Assembly (NCBI GenBank): GCA_032158295.1
Contig: CM063257.1
Location: 13,037,303 to 13,101,302 of the forward strand
DNA: 64,000 nt
DNA from: Pycnopodia helianthoides
Taxonomy: Eukaryota > Echinodermata > Asteroidea > Forcipulatida > Asteriidae
Direction of reading: 5' to 3'
Part shown: piece after piece, positions 32,141-42,663 of the stretch
Layout: each line of letters opens with the position of its first letter
How positions within the stretch are numbered: position 1 is the first letter of the stretch
The notes under the pieces: generated by a model
Told to the model about the DNA's origin: nothing
The model's database searches: none
The model's input: the letters and a program-made list of their open reading frames with translations, nothing else
Program-made: the position numbers and the translations under genes

Positions 32141-33410
32141 TATAGCCTTGTCCAAGGCTCTTTTCGCAAGCACCCCGCTTTGAATACTAGCACGGTACTA
32201 GAAACTGCAGTACAATGTACATTTTACATACTGTACTTGGTGTATGTACAATGTACATGTACATTATACCGTGGGGTCGAAGCATGGTTTTCGAGGTTTT
32301 TCAACCTCGTACCAAAAACGAAGCCGAAACAGAGCCTTGTTCCCACTATAAAATTGCGCCCGGATTCGGGCGCAAATTACGTATGCTGGAATCGGGTATT
32401 GAATATTCATTTCCTGTACTGGGCGGATAATCGTCCAATCATAAACTCTCGTTATGACGCAATGATGTGTGTTTATCAACAACGAAAAAAGATGGCGTCC
32501 TCACTCGCGAATACTCTCAAGAAGCCTTGAATGGAAGTTTAAATTCTGCTGCAGACAAGCCAGAAATTGATAATTTCAACCCAGAACAGCGGAAAGCACT
32601 TCATTGTTTTCTTTTAGGACATGACGTGTTCGTTAACCTGTCCACAGGATTTGGAAAATCGGGGGGTTTTCACTGATTTTCTTCGGTAAGTTAAACCGTG
32701 GAGCTCCATGGTTCAACATCACAACATACAGTGACTATTAAGTGAGCTACTCAGCTGCATGGCACGCTCAGTTGGGCCCGTACGATCACGATGACCCTTT
32801 TCCATATAATAGTTGAAAAGAACATTGAACAACCTATCCAGGACTTACCAATACCCTTTTTAGAGTTACAGTTATAGCAGAAGTAATATCATCATGATCA
32901 CTGTCGGTAATTTAACCATGTTGACATTCTCGTGAAACAGTCGATAGTAAAAAATGCACCATCCGCACTCACTTGTAGTGCAAACGACACGTTTCAGCGG
33001 CGTTTGTAGACCGCTGGACTTGTCTGTTACTTCCTTAATATTTCAAGAACATTCATTGCATGACTCCATGCATGCCATGCAATGTGGCTGACTACGCACG
33101 TGAGATTGTTTATGTAGTATTCGCCATGCCACTAAACATTAACCAATGAGCATACACCTTCGGGAATATTAGCATAAAGTAACTCCGCCCACAATCTGAC
33201 CTTTTTACAGTGGAAACAAGGCTCTGTTTCGGCTTCGTTTTTGGTACGAGGTTGAAAAACCTCGAAAACCATGCTTCGACCCCACGGTATACTGTACATT
33301 GTACATACATCAAGTACAGTATGTAAAAATGTACATTGTACTGCAGTTTCTAGTACCGTGCTAGTATTCAAAGCGGGGTGCTTGCGTAAAGAGCCTTGGA
33401 CAAGGCTATA
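32141..33410. mobile_element. Element with about 205-bp TIRs carrying a RecQ-like exon
   Basis: 32141-32350 and 33205-33410 are near-identical reverse complements, including a terminal agccttg-tc-caaggct hairpin, an AT/GTAC-rich block and a cgaggtt hairpin. The interior (855 bp) holds a helicase exon and otherwise no coding sequence. It looks like an internally deleted or gene-capturing DNA transposon. I cannot assign a superfamily, and the target-site duplication is unclear (flanking TA or ATA). Confidence 0.85.
32492..32685 (+). pseudogene. RecQ-like helicase N-terminal exon fragment
   Basis: After ATGGCGTCCTCACTC (32492) and a frame change near 32520, the reading gives EALNGSLNSAADKP, then FNPEQRKALHCFLLGHDVFV and TGFGKS. 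This corresponds to the RecQ motif 0 and Walker A region (family pattern: PEQ..A......DVFV..PTG.GKS). Ser replaces the usual Pro before TG. A six-G run (32661-32666) shifts the frame to a quick TGA, while another frame reaches a good donor, cg^gtaagtt, at 32686. No later helicase exon is present. Confidence 0.65.
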
Positions 33411-33513
33411 TGCTATAGGGAGTTTATTTATTGGGATGCACCCTATTATTTGAGCTGAACCGACGAAATAATCAAAAACCGCGCAGACATATCACATGGG
33501 GAGCAAATTTATG

Positions 33514-33640
33514 TTCTGCAGCACACGTCGGCTATGGAGTCAACAGTTAAGGGATAGGGCTATGGAGTCAACAGTTAAGGGATAGGGAAGAACAGCCTAT
33601 CCCTTAAATGTTGACTCCATAGCCGACGTGTGCTGCAGAA
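33514..33640. repeat. Long palindrome with one arm partly duplicated
   Basis: 33514-33558 and 33596-33640 are 45-bp reverse complements with about one mismatch. A 27-bp part of the left arm is repeated directly at 33560-33586. Starts and ends in ttctgcagcacacg and its complement. It lies just upstream of the second ST8Sia exon 1. Confidence 0.85.
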
Positions 33641-33817
33641 AAAGAAAAAAAAACGCACGCGGCGCACATGATTGGCAAACAAACGACCCCCACCCTTGAC
33701 CTCCGGATGGAACGCCCATATTCTAATTTATTTCATGTGCTTTAGTTCCGTTAAAGCCTGGTTACTTGTGCATTGCAGACCGTTGCGGCAAAAACAGTCT
33801 CGCAAACGGACAAACAG

Positions 33818-33838
33818 ATGATCGCGGCCCTTTTTTAA
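33818..33838 (+). promoter_or_regulatory. Short upstream ORF before second exon 1
   Basis: An ATG followed by five codons and TAA ends four bases before the main ATG at 33843. The homologous ATG in the first copy (5039) is in frame with the coding sequence instead. If both are transcribed, the second copy would have a uORF and the first an eight-residue N-terminal extension option. Whether the region is transcribed is not known. Confidence 0.35.
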
Positions 33839-33842
33839 GACA

Positions 33843-34090
33843 ATGTCAAAACGGAACCTGCTTACCAAACTTGCAATTTGCGCATCAATCATCTGCTTCA
33901 TTTCGACATCCTTGTTAAGTCTGAAGCTTATACGTACCGGCACGAACCCGTCAGCAAGCCAGGGAGATGAAGCTCCTCTAAAACATAAGTCATGTTTCTG
34001 CAGAGATGGAGTCTTCAGACAAAGTAACGAAACAGTCATCGGTGGCGGTTCTGTGCTCAGACAAAATGAGAGTACTACGACACAAAACAG
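33843..34090 (+). CDS. Second ST8Sia exon 1 (partial paralogue or orphan exon)
   Basis: 248 nt, the same length as 5063-5310, with 64 of 83 residues identical. The KR-rich tail, the hydrophobic anchor, both N-glycosylation sequons and donor cag^gtaagt are conserved, with no indel or stop. Homology extends outside the exon, from about 33698 (match 4915) to about 34175 (match 5395), so genomic DNA was duplicated rather than retroposed. I found no counterpart of exons 2-8 from 34.1 to 64 kb. It could begin a tandem paralogue whose other exons lie past the window, serve as an alternative first exon, or be an orphan. The intact frame and canonical donor argue for recent or continuing function. Confidence 0.75.
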
Positions 34091-34483
34091 GTAAGTTGAT
34101 GTTCAATAGTTTAGAAACACAATGATGTTCATTCTTACTAATTGCATTCACAATCCGAATCTTGTACGACGGTTTGGGCTTTATTCGAATTTGTTTGCAT
34201 AGTCGGGTCACAAAATATGGTGAAGTGTACAATTAAATGGGTCAAAAAATCAGCACGAGTCATGAACTGTAAGCGTGTTAATAGTTGGGGTCAAGTCTGT
34301 ACTTTCGTTTTATATTTCCCTCTTCACCGAGTGCAGCGCACAGCTCGGGACATTCACTCCGTTTGATGCTCCCCACCTCACTCCCCATCCAAACAAGCTT
34401 GGGATAAAACCAGTGCTCTCACCAGGATTTTAACAGAGGATATGGTTTCAGAAACGGTTTTGGAACTAAAGTGACACTTAAAG

Positions 34484-34552
34484 GCAGTGGACACTATTGG
34501 TAATTACTCAAAATAATTATTAGCATAACACCTTACTTGGTACACTGTAAAA
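34484..34552. repeat. Truncated copy of the 23.9-kb palindromic element
   Basis: aaaggcagtggacactattg and then attactcaaaataatta and cttacttgg align with 23896-23960. The rest of the element is absent, cut off by the sequence starting tacactgtaaaac. Confidence 0.7.
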
Positions 34553-34895
34553 CTGAAGGGCAAAGAAGTTGATGGGTAATCTGAAAATGGGCAAACTAGG
34601 TAATAATTCATGAGTTTGTTGGTTAATACTTTCTCCAACATGTGTGGCATTTCCCCTGTTGGTTAACTGAAACAAAAACACTCAACAAATGGTAAATATA
34701 CTACATCAGTTGGGTATTATTTAGCAGTCTCAGAAAGCGAAGATGGGTTTACCTATTACATACAGAAAGAAAATATTCTTCTGCCCCATCATTGGGCATC
34801 TTTCCCTAAAACGAGTAATAAACACATACAGTTGGGTAAAGTTAAACCACATTGGGTGAATACTCCAACGCGTTATGTGCCATTGCTGCTCAGAT

Positions 34896-34971
34896 ATGGC
34901 GTCGGACGGGAGTATCGAAGAGCTGTTGGAGAGCAGGGGGCTGTGCAACGATTTTGGGGAAACTTTAAAAG
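34896..34971 (+). CDS. Possible 5' coding exon, unknown short protein start
   Basis: ATG at 34896 opens 25 codons (MASDGSIEELLESRGL, then CNDFGETLK) and one base, followed by the strong donor ag^gtgagtaaa. The acidic, helical start resembles that of SAM-type or THAP-associated small proteins, but I cannot identify it. The preceding 340 bp contain several ttgggtaa motifs and begin acactgtaaaac (34541), which suggests an element that carries or captured this exon. No downstream partner exon was recognised. Confidence 0.4.
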
Positions 34972-35600
34972 GTGAGTAAAAGTTGTCATGTATTAATTTA
35001 CACAATTTATTGTTCTCATGCAAATAACTGGGAAGTTATCAATTCTATGAGCCTAACACTTTCACAAGAACCCGAGAACTGTTGTTGCTGTTATACTATT
35101 AATATAGGACCGTACGTACACTAGGGCCTAAGTAATGGCGGCCTCGCTCGCTGTTGTGAACTGTCGTTGCTATATGCCTACAAGTGTTCATACACTGGTT
35201 GCCGTTGCGTTCGCGGCATGCATGCGCCAAAACAATGTACTGCGCAATCCCTGCTCCGTCTGGCAGCTTGGGGAGAACTGAATAATCCACAGCATTGTTT
35301 TCGTCATAGCAACAACAGTTCTCAACATAAATTCCCAATTATTTGCATGAGAGCCATACATTTTGTAAATTCACCACGAAATTCTGTACGAACCATTTTT
35401 ATCAAAACAAAATTAATATTGGAAGTTTGAAATGATAACAAATTCGAAAATAAAAACGACTGTTACGTGACCAAATTACGCGGTTTTCAAAGACGTTTCA
35501 GCATATTGACCGCTGGCGGCGCTGTGTGAAAAAGCTGATTGTATGACATATACCCGTAGAGACGACCTGAACATGTACGTATAGCGTATGCTGTCTGCTG

Positions 35601-35629
<29 letters not shown>
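35601..35629. repeat. Poly-T tract
   Basis: A 29-base T-run just before the DIRS-like coding relic; possibly the edge of another insertion. Confidence 0.85.
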
Positions 35630-35631
<2 letters not shown>

Positions 35632-35703
35632 TGTGAGGCTAGACTGTTTGTCTTTTTATCGCCAAATATATTTCAGCACAATTGCAGAATACCCCGCCGG
35701 TTT

Positions 35704-36370
35704 GTGGCTACAGCGTTACAACGGTTAAAAAACGAGGCTCCAGTGAAGCATGCATCCCTTATAGGATGGGGTGCAGAATATAATGGTACAACAACATGGG
35801 GACATTGGACCACACAAGAACTTGAAAATCATATCAATGTACTAGAACTTATGGCTGGTTACATGGCTTTAAGGTCATTGTGTAAAGAACGAAAACATAC
35901 ACATGTACGTTTACGAATGGGCAATACAACAGCAGTAGCGTATATTAATAATATGGGTGGAATAAAATCAAGAGCTTGTAATGACTTAGCTCAAGATATT
36001 TGGTCATGGTGTATCCAAAGACATATTTGGTTGTCTTCATCGTATATACCAGGCGAACTTAACGTGTTACCGGATTTAGAATCCAGACGATAACAATATA
36101 GATACGGAATGGATGCTCAAGCCGTATTTGTTTCGGCAAATTATGGAACTACATGCACACTTTATACCAGAATTTGACTTATTCGCCTCCAGGCTGAATA
36201 ACCAATTGAATACATACGTTCCATGGCGACCAAACCCTGACGCATTTGCAGTTGATGCATTTATGATACCATGGAATAGTATCCGTTTCTATGCCTTTCC
36301 TCCTTTTAGCCTGATTGGCCGAGTACTGCAGAAAGTGCAGAAGACGATGCAGAAGGCATACTGATCATCC
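35704..36370 (+). pseudogene. DIRS-like RNase H and connecting domain
   Basis: Visible blocks: IGWGAEYNGTTTWGHW, ELMAGYMALRSL, NTTAVAYINNMGG, SYIPGELNVLPD, then after a frame change FDLFASRLNNQLNTYVPWRP and FAVDAFMIPWN. Before NTTAVAYIN the family normally has Asp, a catalytic residue of RNase H; here the codon is GGC (Gly), so the domain is probably inactive even without the frameshift. Confidence 0.8.
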
Positions 36371-36399
36371 AAAATTGGCCAACCCAACATTGGTATCCA

Positions 36400-37509
36400 G
36401 GGATAATGAACATGTTAATTGCAAAGCCAATACCGATACTAGCAGCCATGGCTCCCATTCAACTACCACAAACTATGTTGAAGGTACATCCTTTACATCG
36501 GAAGATGTCACTACTTGCATGCCACTTGTGCGGGAAGGCCTCAAAGCCTCATGTGTTTCGAACCGCACTGCAGAAATCATTGTGTCCTCCTGGCGGGAAG
36601 GAACACACAAACAGTATAGAACATACTTACTTAAATGGCAGTTATAATGTAGTAAAAGGAACATTAATCCAATTTCGCCATTTATAAGTGATGGTTTAGA
36701 TTTCTTGGCTGAATTGTTTGAAAATGGTCTAAAGTACGGAGCCATGAACACTGCCAGATCAGCGTTATCTGCAAAACTTCAGTTACCTAATGGTGTTTCT
36801 TTTGGCAGTCACCCTTTGACTTCCAGATTTATGAGAGGAGTGTTTTGTAAGAGGCCATCATTTCCAAGATACAAAACAATTTGGGATGTCAGCGTTGTTT
36901 TACGCTATTTCAAGGGAATTGAATCTAATTCAAGACTTCCAATAAAATAATTGAGCCAAAAATTGGCAACGTTATTTGCTTTGCTAACTGCACAAAGAAT
37001 GCAGACTTTGCATTTGTTGTCATTGGACAATTTAACCTTAACAGACACAGAGTGTCGAGTTTCAATAAGGAATGTACTTAAACAGACACGACCAGGTGTC
37101 CATTTGTCTGATATTTTTTTACCTGCTTTTGCCGCAAACCAAAAGGTATGCGTGGTGTCGACAATGAAAGAATACTTGGGCCGAACATCAGAAGTAAGAG
37201 GGTCCGAAACGAAAATCTTTATTAGTATCAACAAGCCTCATAAAGCAGTATCCAATGATACTATTAGCAGATGGATTAAATAGACTTTACACAAAGCAGG
37301 AATTGATACTTCCCATTTTAAAGCCCACAGTGTTCGGGCAGTTTCAACATCGTCAGCCAGGGAATGTGGCGTTCCTATTAAGACAATACTTACTTACAGC
37401 TGGATGGTCTGGAGCAAGTACATTTGCTTGTCATTACAACAAACCACTTGTTAATCAAGAGACTTTTGCAACAAACATTTTGGAAAAAAATAACTTAAGT
37501 CAAGTTTAA
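36400..37509 (+). pseudogene. DIRS-like tyrosine recombinase
   Basis: SWREGTHKQYRTYLLKW (about 36590) starts the core-binding part. The catalytic part has the first Arg in TAQRMQTLHLL (about 36990), HSVR (HxxR, about 37327), GWSGASTF (about 37402) and the terminal Tyr in HYNKP (about 37435). So all recombinase signature residues are still present, but stops near 36645, 36948 and 37281 and a frameshift near 37395 split it into pieces. Confidence 0.82.
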
Positions 37510-37686
37510 GATAGACGATTGTCTGCAACAGGTCTACTGGTTATATAAAAATATAAAAAAAATGTAATGTGTAAGTGGAACGAAGTATATTTGCAATCTT
37601 ATTTGAGAAACGAACTTCAAAAGTCTCGCTTACCTGGCTCTAAAGTCTCATGTGATAACTGAGTTACGTCATAATGGTGACGTAGA

Positions 37687-37960
37687 ATCCTAAAATTAAA
37701 CGAGTTTAATAACGAAGTTTGATTGGGATTCTATGAATCCATTATGACGTGGCGAAGAAGATCACATGCCCTCCCTTTTGTTGTTGGGCAATTCTTGATC
37801 CCAACCCCTCACTTTCTACAGATAAACTCAACTTTGCGCAAAAGAATGATCTTCCTGGGCCGTGAGCGCTATCTCATGACGTGATCTCCTTCGCAACGTC
37901 ATAATGGATTCTTAGAATCCCAATCAAACTTCGTTATTAAACTCGTTTAATTTTAGGATT
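37687..37960. repeat. About 80-bp inverted repeat after the DIRS-like relic
   Basis: 37687-37768 and 37875-37960 are reverse complements with small differences (blocks attaaacgagtttaataacg and ctatgaatccattatgacgt). About 105 bp of unrelated DNA separates them. It may be part of the DIRS terminal repeat structure or an independent MITE. The block taatggtgacgtagaatcct at 37672 is a third partial copy. Confidence 0.75.
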
Positions 37961-38843
37961 ACTCCTATACTCCTAAAAGTGTTTCTGTTTTGTTTTTTTT
38001 GTTTCGTGTGCATAGACTGTGTGGTTATCTCTCGAGTCTCAGTCCACAGACCCGTATGCGTGTGTACGTCGTATTCACCTCACGGCGTATAGTTATACGC
38101 TGTATACATACTACTAATGTATATACGGACGTGCGAAGGGTCCAGTCTCGATCCACGGCTGTACTTCATCAAAACTGGTGAAATGTTTTATTCATGATAT
38201 GTAAATGAAGTGATGACGACACGCTCATTTCGCGAGACGGCCGCTGCAATGCAACAGATTCACGTCAAATTATTGTATTTTTAAAAAACACGTCTGAAAT
38301 TTTGAAACTTTGTCTAAGGTCTTTACTACACTCCAGCAAACATGAACTTAAACACGCAGCGTATTTTATTATCTCGTTCATATATATCTTGAATGGAGAA
38401 CCATGTGTGGAAACTGAAGCTTTAAAGAACTTATGAGGCGATACAGTTCTTAATAGGAAAGTTTTTTCCGTGGTTTAGTGAAAGGGCAAAACCAGAAGGG
38501 GAACAGATGTTGGTAGGGGTGGGGTCTGGAAAGGATGGAGGGTGTGAAGAGGAGACTGCCAAAATAAACTTGAGCGAAATGCACTGTCTAGCGGGAAATT
38601 TGAAACTGGACGGGCGCTTTGATATGGATAAGAAATGGTCTAAACTACCTTTTCACTGGCCATTTTGCTGTTTAAATCTCTCTGTTGTGCATCTGACAAC
38701 GTTGTGTTAACGGAGCTATTGGTCTGCGTTCAGACCACCTGGTATTAAACTAAACTTTGTGACTTCCTGTACGCTCTCTGACCGCAAAACCACAACGTAC
38801 ATTTACCGCCAATACGATCGTGCGCGCGTTTCCATGCATTTAA

Positions 38844-38871
38844 AATTCGAATTCGAATTCGAATTCGAATT
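38844..38871. repeat. GAATTC/TTCGAA hexamer microsatellite
   Basis: About four and a half exact tandem copies of a self-complementary hexamer, aattcg. Each unit is palindromic. Confidence 0.9.
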
Positions 38872-40186
38872 TTATTGTCCGCATCATAAAAATACAGAAC
38901 TGTTGTTTCCATTGGCATATAAGAATAATAAACATTCATTTAGTTAAAAACATTAAATTAGCAACGCCACATAGATTAAAAGGGCATAAATGTAAACAAA
39001 CAAATAAATGCGCCCAAGTGTGGAAATGCGCCCCAGTTAATTTGTTGTTGCCCCCCCCCCCCAGTCCCCCCCCCCCCGTTTTTCCCCGATGGCGGAACTT
39101 AAGTTTAATCCCAAACCATTGCTTCCAATTTGTTACTATGTTGTTTGCGCTGTAAATAATAATATCAAATTTCATCCATCATAATTAGCTGGCACAATCA
39201 AAAAAGCCCAATACACTTTCCATTTCCGGCAATGTTAATACAATGTGGATTTATTTACCTGTACAAGCTTGGAAACTTGCTATAAATAGAAATGCATTGT
39301 CTGCCCCAAACCGCAAGCAGCCATTGTACACGCAGTTCGCACAACACGCCACATTCACAGTCAGTCCGCAGCGCACAGAAAAGTCGTTCCTTTTATCTGG
39401 TCAGTATGCATGGGTTACGTTTCCGTGCATGACCTCGGTATGCATATTTAATTAGGCAAAATGGCTTCTGGAATTCAGTCTGTGGCGGCAACATGCACAA
39501 AGTGTACATGACAATAAATTCTTGAGAGTTGTATCAGTTTGTACAGTCAGTTGTCTTTTATTGCTGTTCTCAACTTGTACAGTTTCCTCATTCTCAGGTT
39601 ACAACTCTCTCCTTGTATCTACTAGTATTCACTCTGTTTACTGTGTTCAGTAGGTTCAATAGGTTCACTAGCTGACTAGGTTCACTAGGTTCACGTAAAA
39701 ACTGCAAGTAAGGAACAATAAACTCATTAACTTTCAAGTAACTGAAGCAACATTAAACTGTGCTTACTATTTATCACTAAATGGGAACTGCTTATAGCAT
39801 GTGCCTTTTAACTACCAAAAGCATTAGAAAACTTCATTAAGTTGAAACCAGCTGGAGAAATTCTGGAATTTGTCCATCGTACGGTGTGTACGCTGAATAC
39901 TGACACCTTCACTTCTGGGTCATCTTTTGGCGGCTGGAAACATTCTGTGGAGGCAGGAGGAGGGTCAGCTGAAGAAAGAAATTATGGGCCTGTCCACCAC
40001 AATTTACTATTGATCAACTATTGTGCTGATAAGCCTCGAGATGCTAGATCTGCGGGGTTGCTGTTAGTTTCAATGTGTCTCCAGTCTTGTGGCGTGGTGT
40101 AGTCTCGAATTTTCTGCACACGATTAGCAACACAAATGTGGAATCGTCTGTTTTCGTTGGAGATGTACCCAAGTACTACTCTACTG

Positions 40187-41760
40187 TCAGTGTAGAAAAA
40201 ACTGATTGATGTCGTCATACTCAAGTTCCTTCATTAGGAAGTTGCTCACTTTCACTGAGATGACAGCAGCAGTGAGCTCAAGTCGTGGAACTGTCACTGG
40301 TTTTGAGGGGGTTACTCTTGACTTTCCCATAAAAAGCGATGAACTCACAGTTCCTTCATTGTTTATCAGACGAAGATAGCTGCACTGACCGTAGCCTTCG
40401 AGGCTGGCGTCAGAGAAGTGATGCAGTTCAGCCGTCTTTACCTCGCCAAAGTTTTTTGGCTCGTAACACCTGGGGATATTTAATGTCGACAGTGTCTGAA
40501 CGTCGTTTCTCCATTTCTCCCATCGGACTTGAGCACTTTCAGACACAGGATCGTCCCGGCCACATATATCACGGCACATGGCTTGGAGTATGCATTTTCC
40601 CACAAGTATCGGGGCTATGAGGCCAAGAGGGTCAAATATAGAGCTAACAGTGGACAGAATTCCTCGACGAGTCAGTGGCTTGTCTTGGAGTTGAACTTGA
40701 AATCGGAATGGATCGGATTCAACACACCACTGTACTCCCAGGGTACGCTCCATAGGTAGGTCTTCATGAAATATGTCAATGTTCTGAATGTCCTTGGCAC
40801 GCTCTGAAGGAGAAATTGCATCCAGAACTTCTTTGTCGTTCGATACGTACTTGTGGAGATGGAAACCTCCCTTCTTGCACAGCTCCCTGCTATCATCAAT
40901 CAGCTGTAAGGCCTCATCAGGGGTAGCTACTGATTTCAAGCCATCGTCAACGTAAAAATATTTCCTTACAAAATCAGCAGCACTCTTGCTGCAGCTGTCT
41001 TCATGTGTGTTAGCAGCAGATTTTAGAGCAAAGTTTGCACATCCTGGAGACGAAGTTGCCCGAAATAGATGAACAGTCATCTGGTACTCCGCTAGTGGCT
41101 GGTCAATTTGGCCGTTCTCCCTCCACATAAATCTCGAGAAGTTGCGGACCTTTACATCAACACCAACCTGGTGGAACATACCCTCTATGTCGCAAGTGAA
41201 GGCCACATGTTCCTGACGGAAGCGACACAGGACACCAACAAGATTGTTTGTAAGATCAGGACCTTGTAGCAAATGGCGGTTCAACACTTCACCTTCATAA
41301 TATGCGCTGCAATCAAAAACTATTCTGATCTTTCCAGGTTTTTCAGGATGGTACACACAATGGTGTGGTATGTACCAGACGGTTCCATCATCAAGTGAAA
41401 GTTCGCTCTTCGGTACTCGCTCAGCATCGCCTCTATCAGTACTGTTCTTCATGAAGACTGTGTAGTCATCTCTGTACTGTGGAACATTAATCAACTTCGT
41501 TTTCAGTCTGCCGAGTCGTCTGGTTGCTAGCGATTTGTTATTTTGCAGTTCGATTTCGGTTTTCAGCGGAAGCGGCATCTCGAAATGGCCATCGTCTCTG
41601 GTGTGAATTCCATCCTTCATTTTCTGTAGGAATGTTCTATCTTCGTCGGACATTTTCTCTTCACTGACTCTCTCGTTGAAGTCAAACTCAAACATCTTGT
41701 TGACCTGGATTGGGCTTATCTCCTTTGCCTGAGTGCGAAATGCAAAATGGCATTGTCCTT
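40187..41760 (-). pseudogene. BEL/Pao reverse transcriptase and RNase H
   Basis: A long open frame of at least 502 codons. RT blocks are IRIVFDCSA, AFTCDIEGMFHQV, and YVDD at 40943-40954 with the following GLKS. Then comes the peptidase-A17/Pao block LSTVSSIFDPLGLIAPI, and the RNase H block HHFSDASLEGYGQC. The frame shifts near 40210, after which FFYTDSRVVLGYI, ANRVQKIR and NPADLASRG continue to 40018. This is the best preserved BEL part in the window. Confidence 0.9.
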
Positions 41761-42660
41761 CTTTTGTTTTGGTTGCAAACCAAAGGCACGGTTCTGATCA
41801 ATAACAAAGCCACGATGCATCATACCAACAACACCCCACCCAAGTACCGTGCGAACAGCATATGGATCTTCCTCGTTTCCATGCACGACATCTCTAGGTC
41901 TAATTGCACGAGTGCAGTTGCAGCCAATTAGGAGTTCAATCTCTGCATCCGCATCGTAGAGGGCCAGCAAATCTGCAACTGCTATCAAGTGTGGCCACTC
42001 TCTGACGATATCTGGGTTGGGAATCTGATTGGGATTTGCATTAATCGACTCTCTGGAATAGGTTCCTGGCAATGGGATTTGTATGTTTGAAGTCAATCAT
42101 TTTACAACCAATCCGTTAATCTTCTTTGACAAGATTGTTTCTTTCACCAGTATTGTAGATAGGCTCAATTGTACTGTTTCTCCGTCAACGCCTAGCTTCT
42201 CAAGAGCGGATTTCGTGATGAAGCTGGAGTCAGCATGTTCATCCAGCAATGCATACACAACAACACTGGTGAGTGGGTCATCTTGGTGATGGAGTACAAC
42301 AGGTACTATCAGTGTGTGTGACCAGCTCTTATCAGTGGTATTGAACGTTTGGACTGAATGTGCAGTTGCTGGCTTCTCTTTCCTGTTAGGTGTGATGATT
42401 ATCTTTTCCTTTTCCTCTACAGGCTGTGTCTTAGAGTAGTCGTGTAGAAGTGTTGGATGAAGACGACCATAGTTGGCGCACTGCCTTTTATTTCTGCAGT
42501 CGTGTCGTCTATGTCCCCATTTGAGACATCCAAAGCACAAACCTCGTTTCTTGATGAGGTCTTGCCTATTGGTCAGTGTCATTGTGATGAAGTCGTTACA
42601 CGACGCGAGATCATGATGAGCCTTGCACAAGATGCAAGCACAATTGGTATTTGCTGATTT
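41716..42660 (-). pseudogene. BEL/Pao zinc knuckle and A17 protease region
   Basis: Same frame as the gag segment. CKAHHDLASC and then CFGCLKWGHRRHDC form the Cys/His knuckles. YALLDEHADSSFI (about 42225-42263) is the protease active-site segment with its Asp. After a TAA at 42097-42099 the frame continues with ELLIGCN and DPYAVRTVLGWGVVG, both typical of the BEL protease C-terminal part. Ends at a stop near 41716, where pol resumes in another frame. Confidence 0.82.
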
Positions 42661-42663
42661 TTA

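Larger units (their letters stand above)
35700..37512 (+). mobile_element. DIRS-like tyrosine-recombinase retrotransposon, 5' truncated
   Basis: RNase H, connecting region and tyrosine recombinase of a DIRS-type element remain in order, while the reverse transcriptase is missing. Frame changes occur near 36100, 36350 and 37395, and in-frame stops near 36645, 36948 and 37281. An 80-bp inverted repeat follows at 37687-37960. Identification rests on the RNase H plus recombinase combination, which is specific to this order. Confidence 0.82.

Noticed and set aside
39243..39455. 70-codon ORF near the BEL element
   Set aside because: No similarity to retroelement or host domains that I can see and no splice signals.
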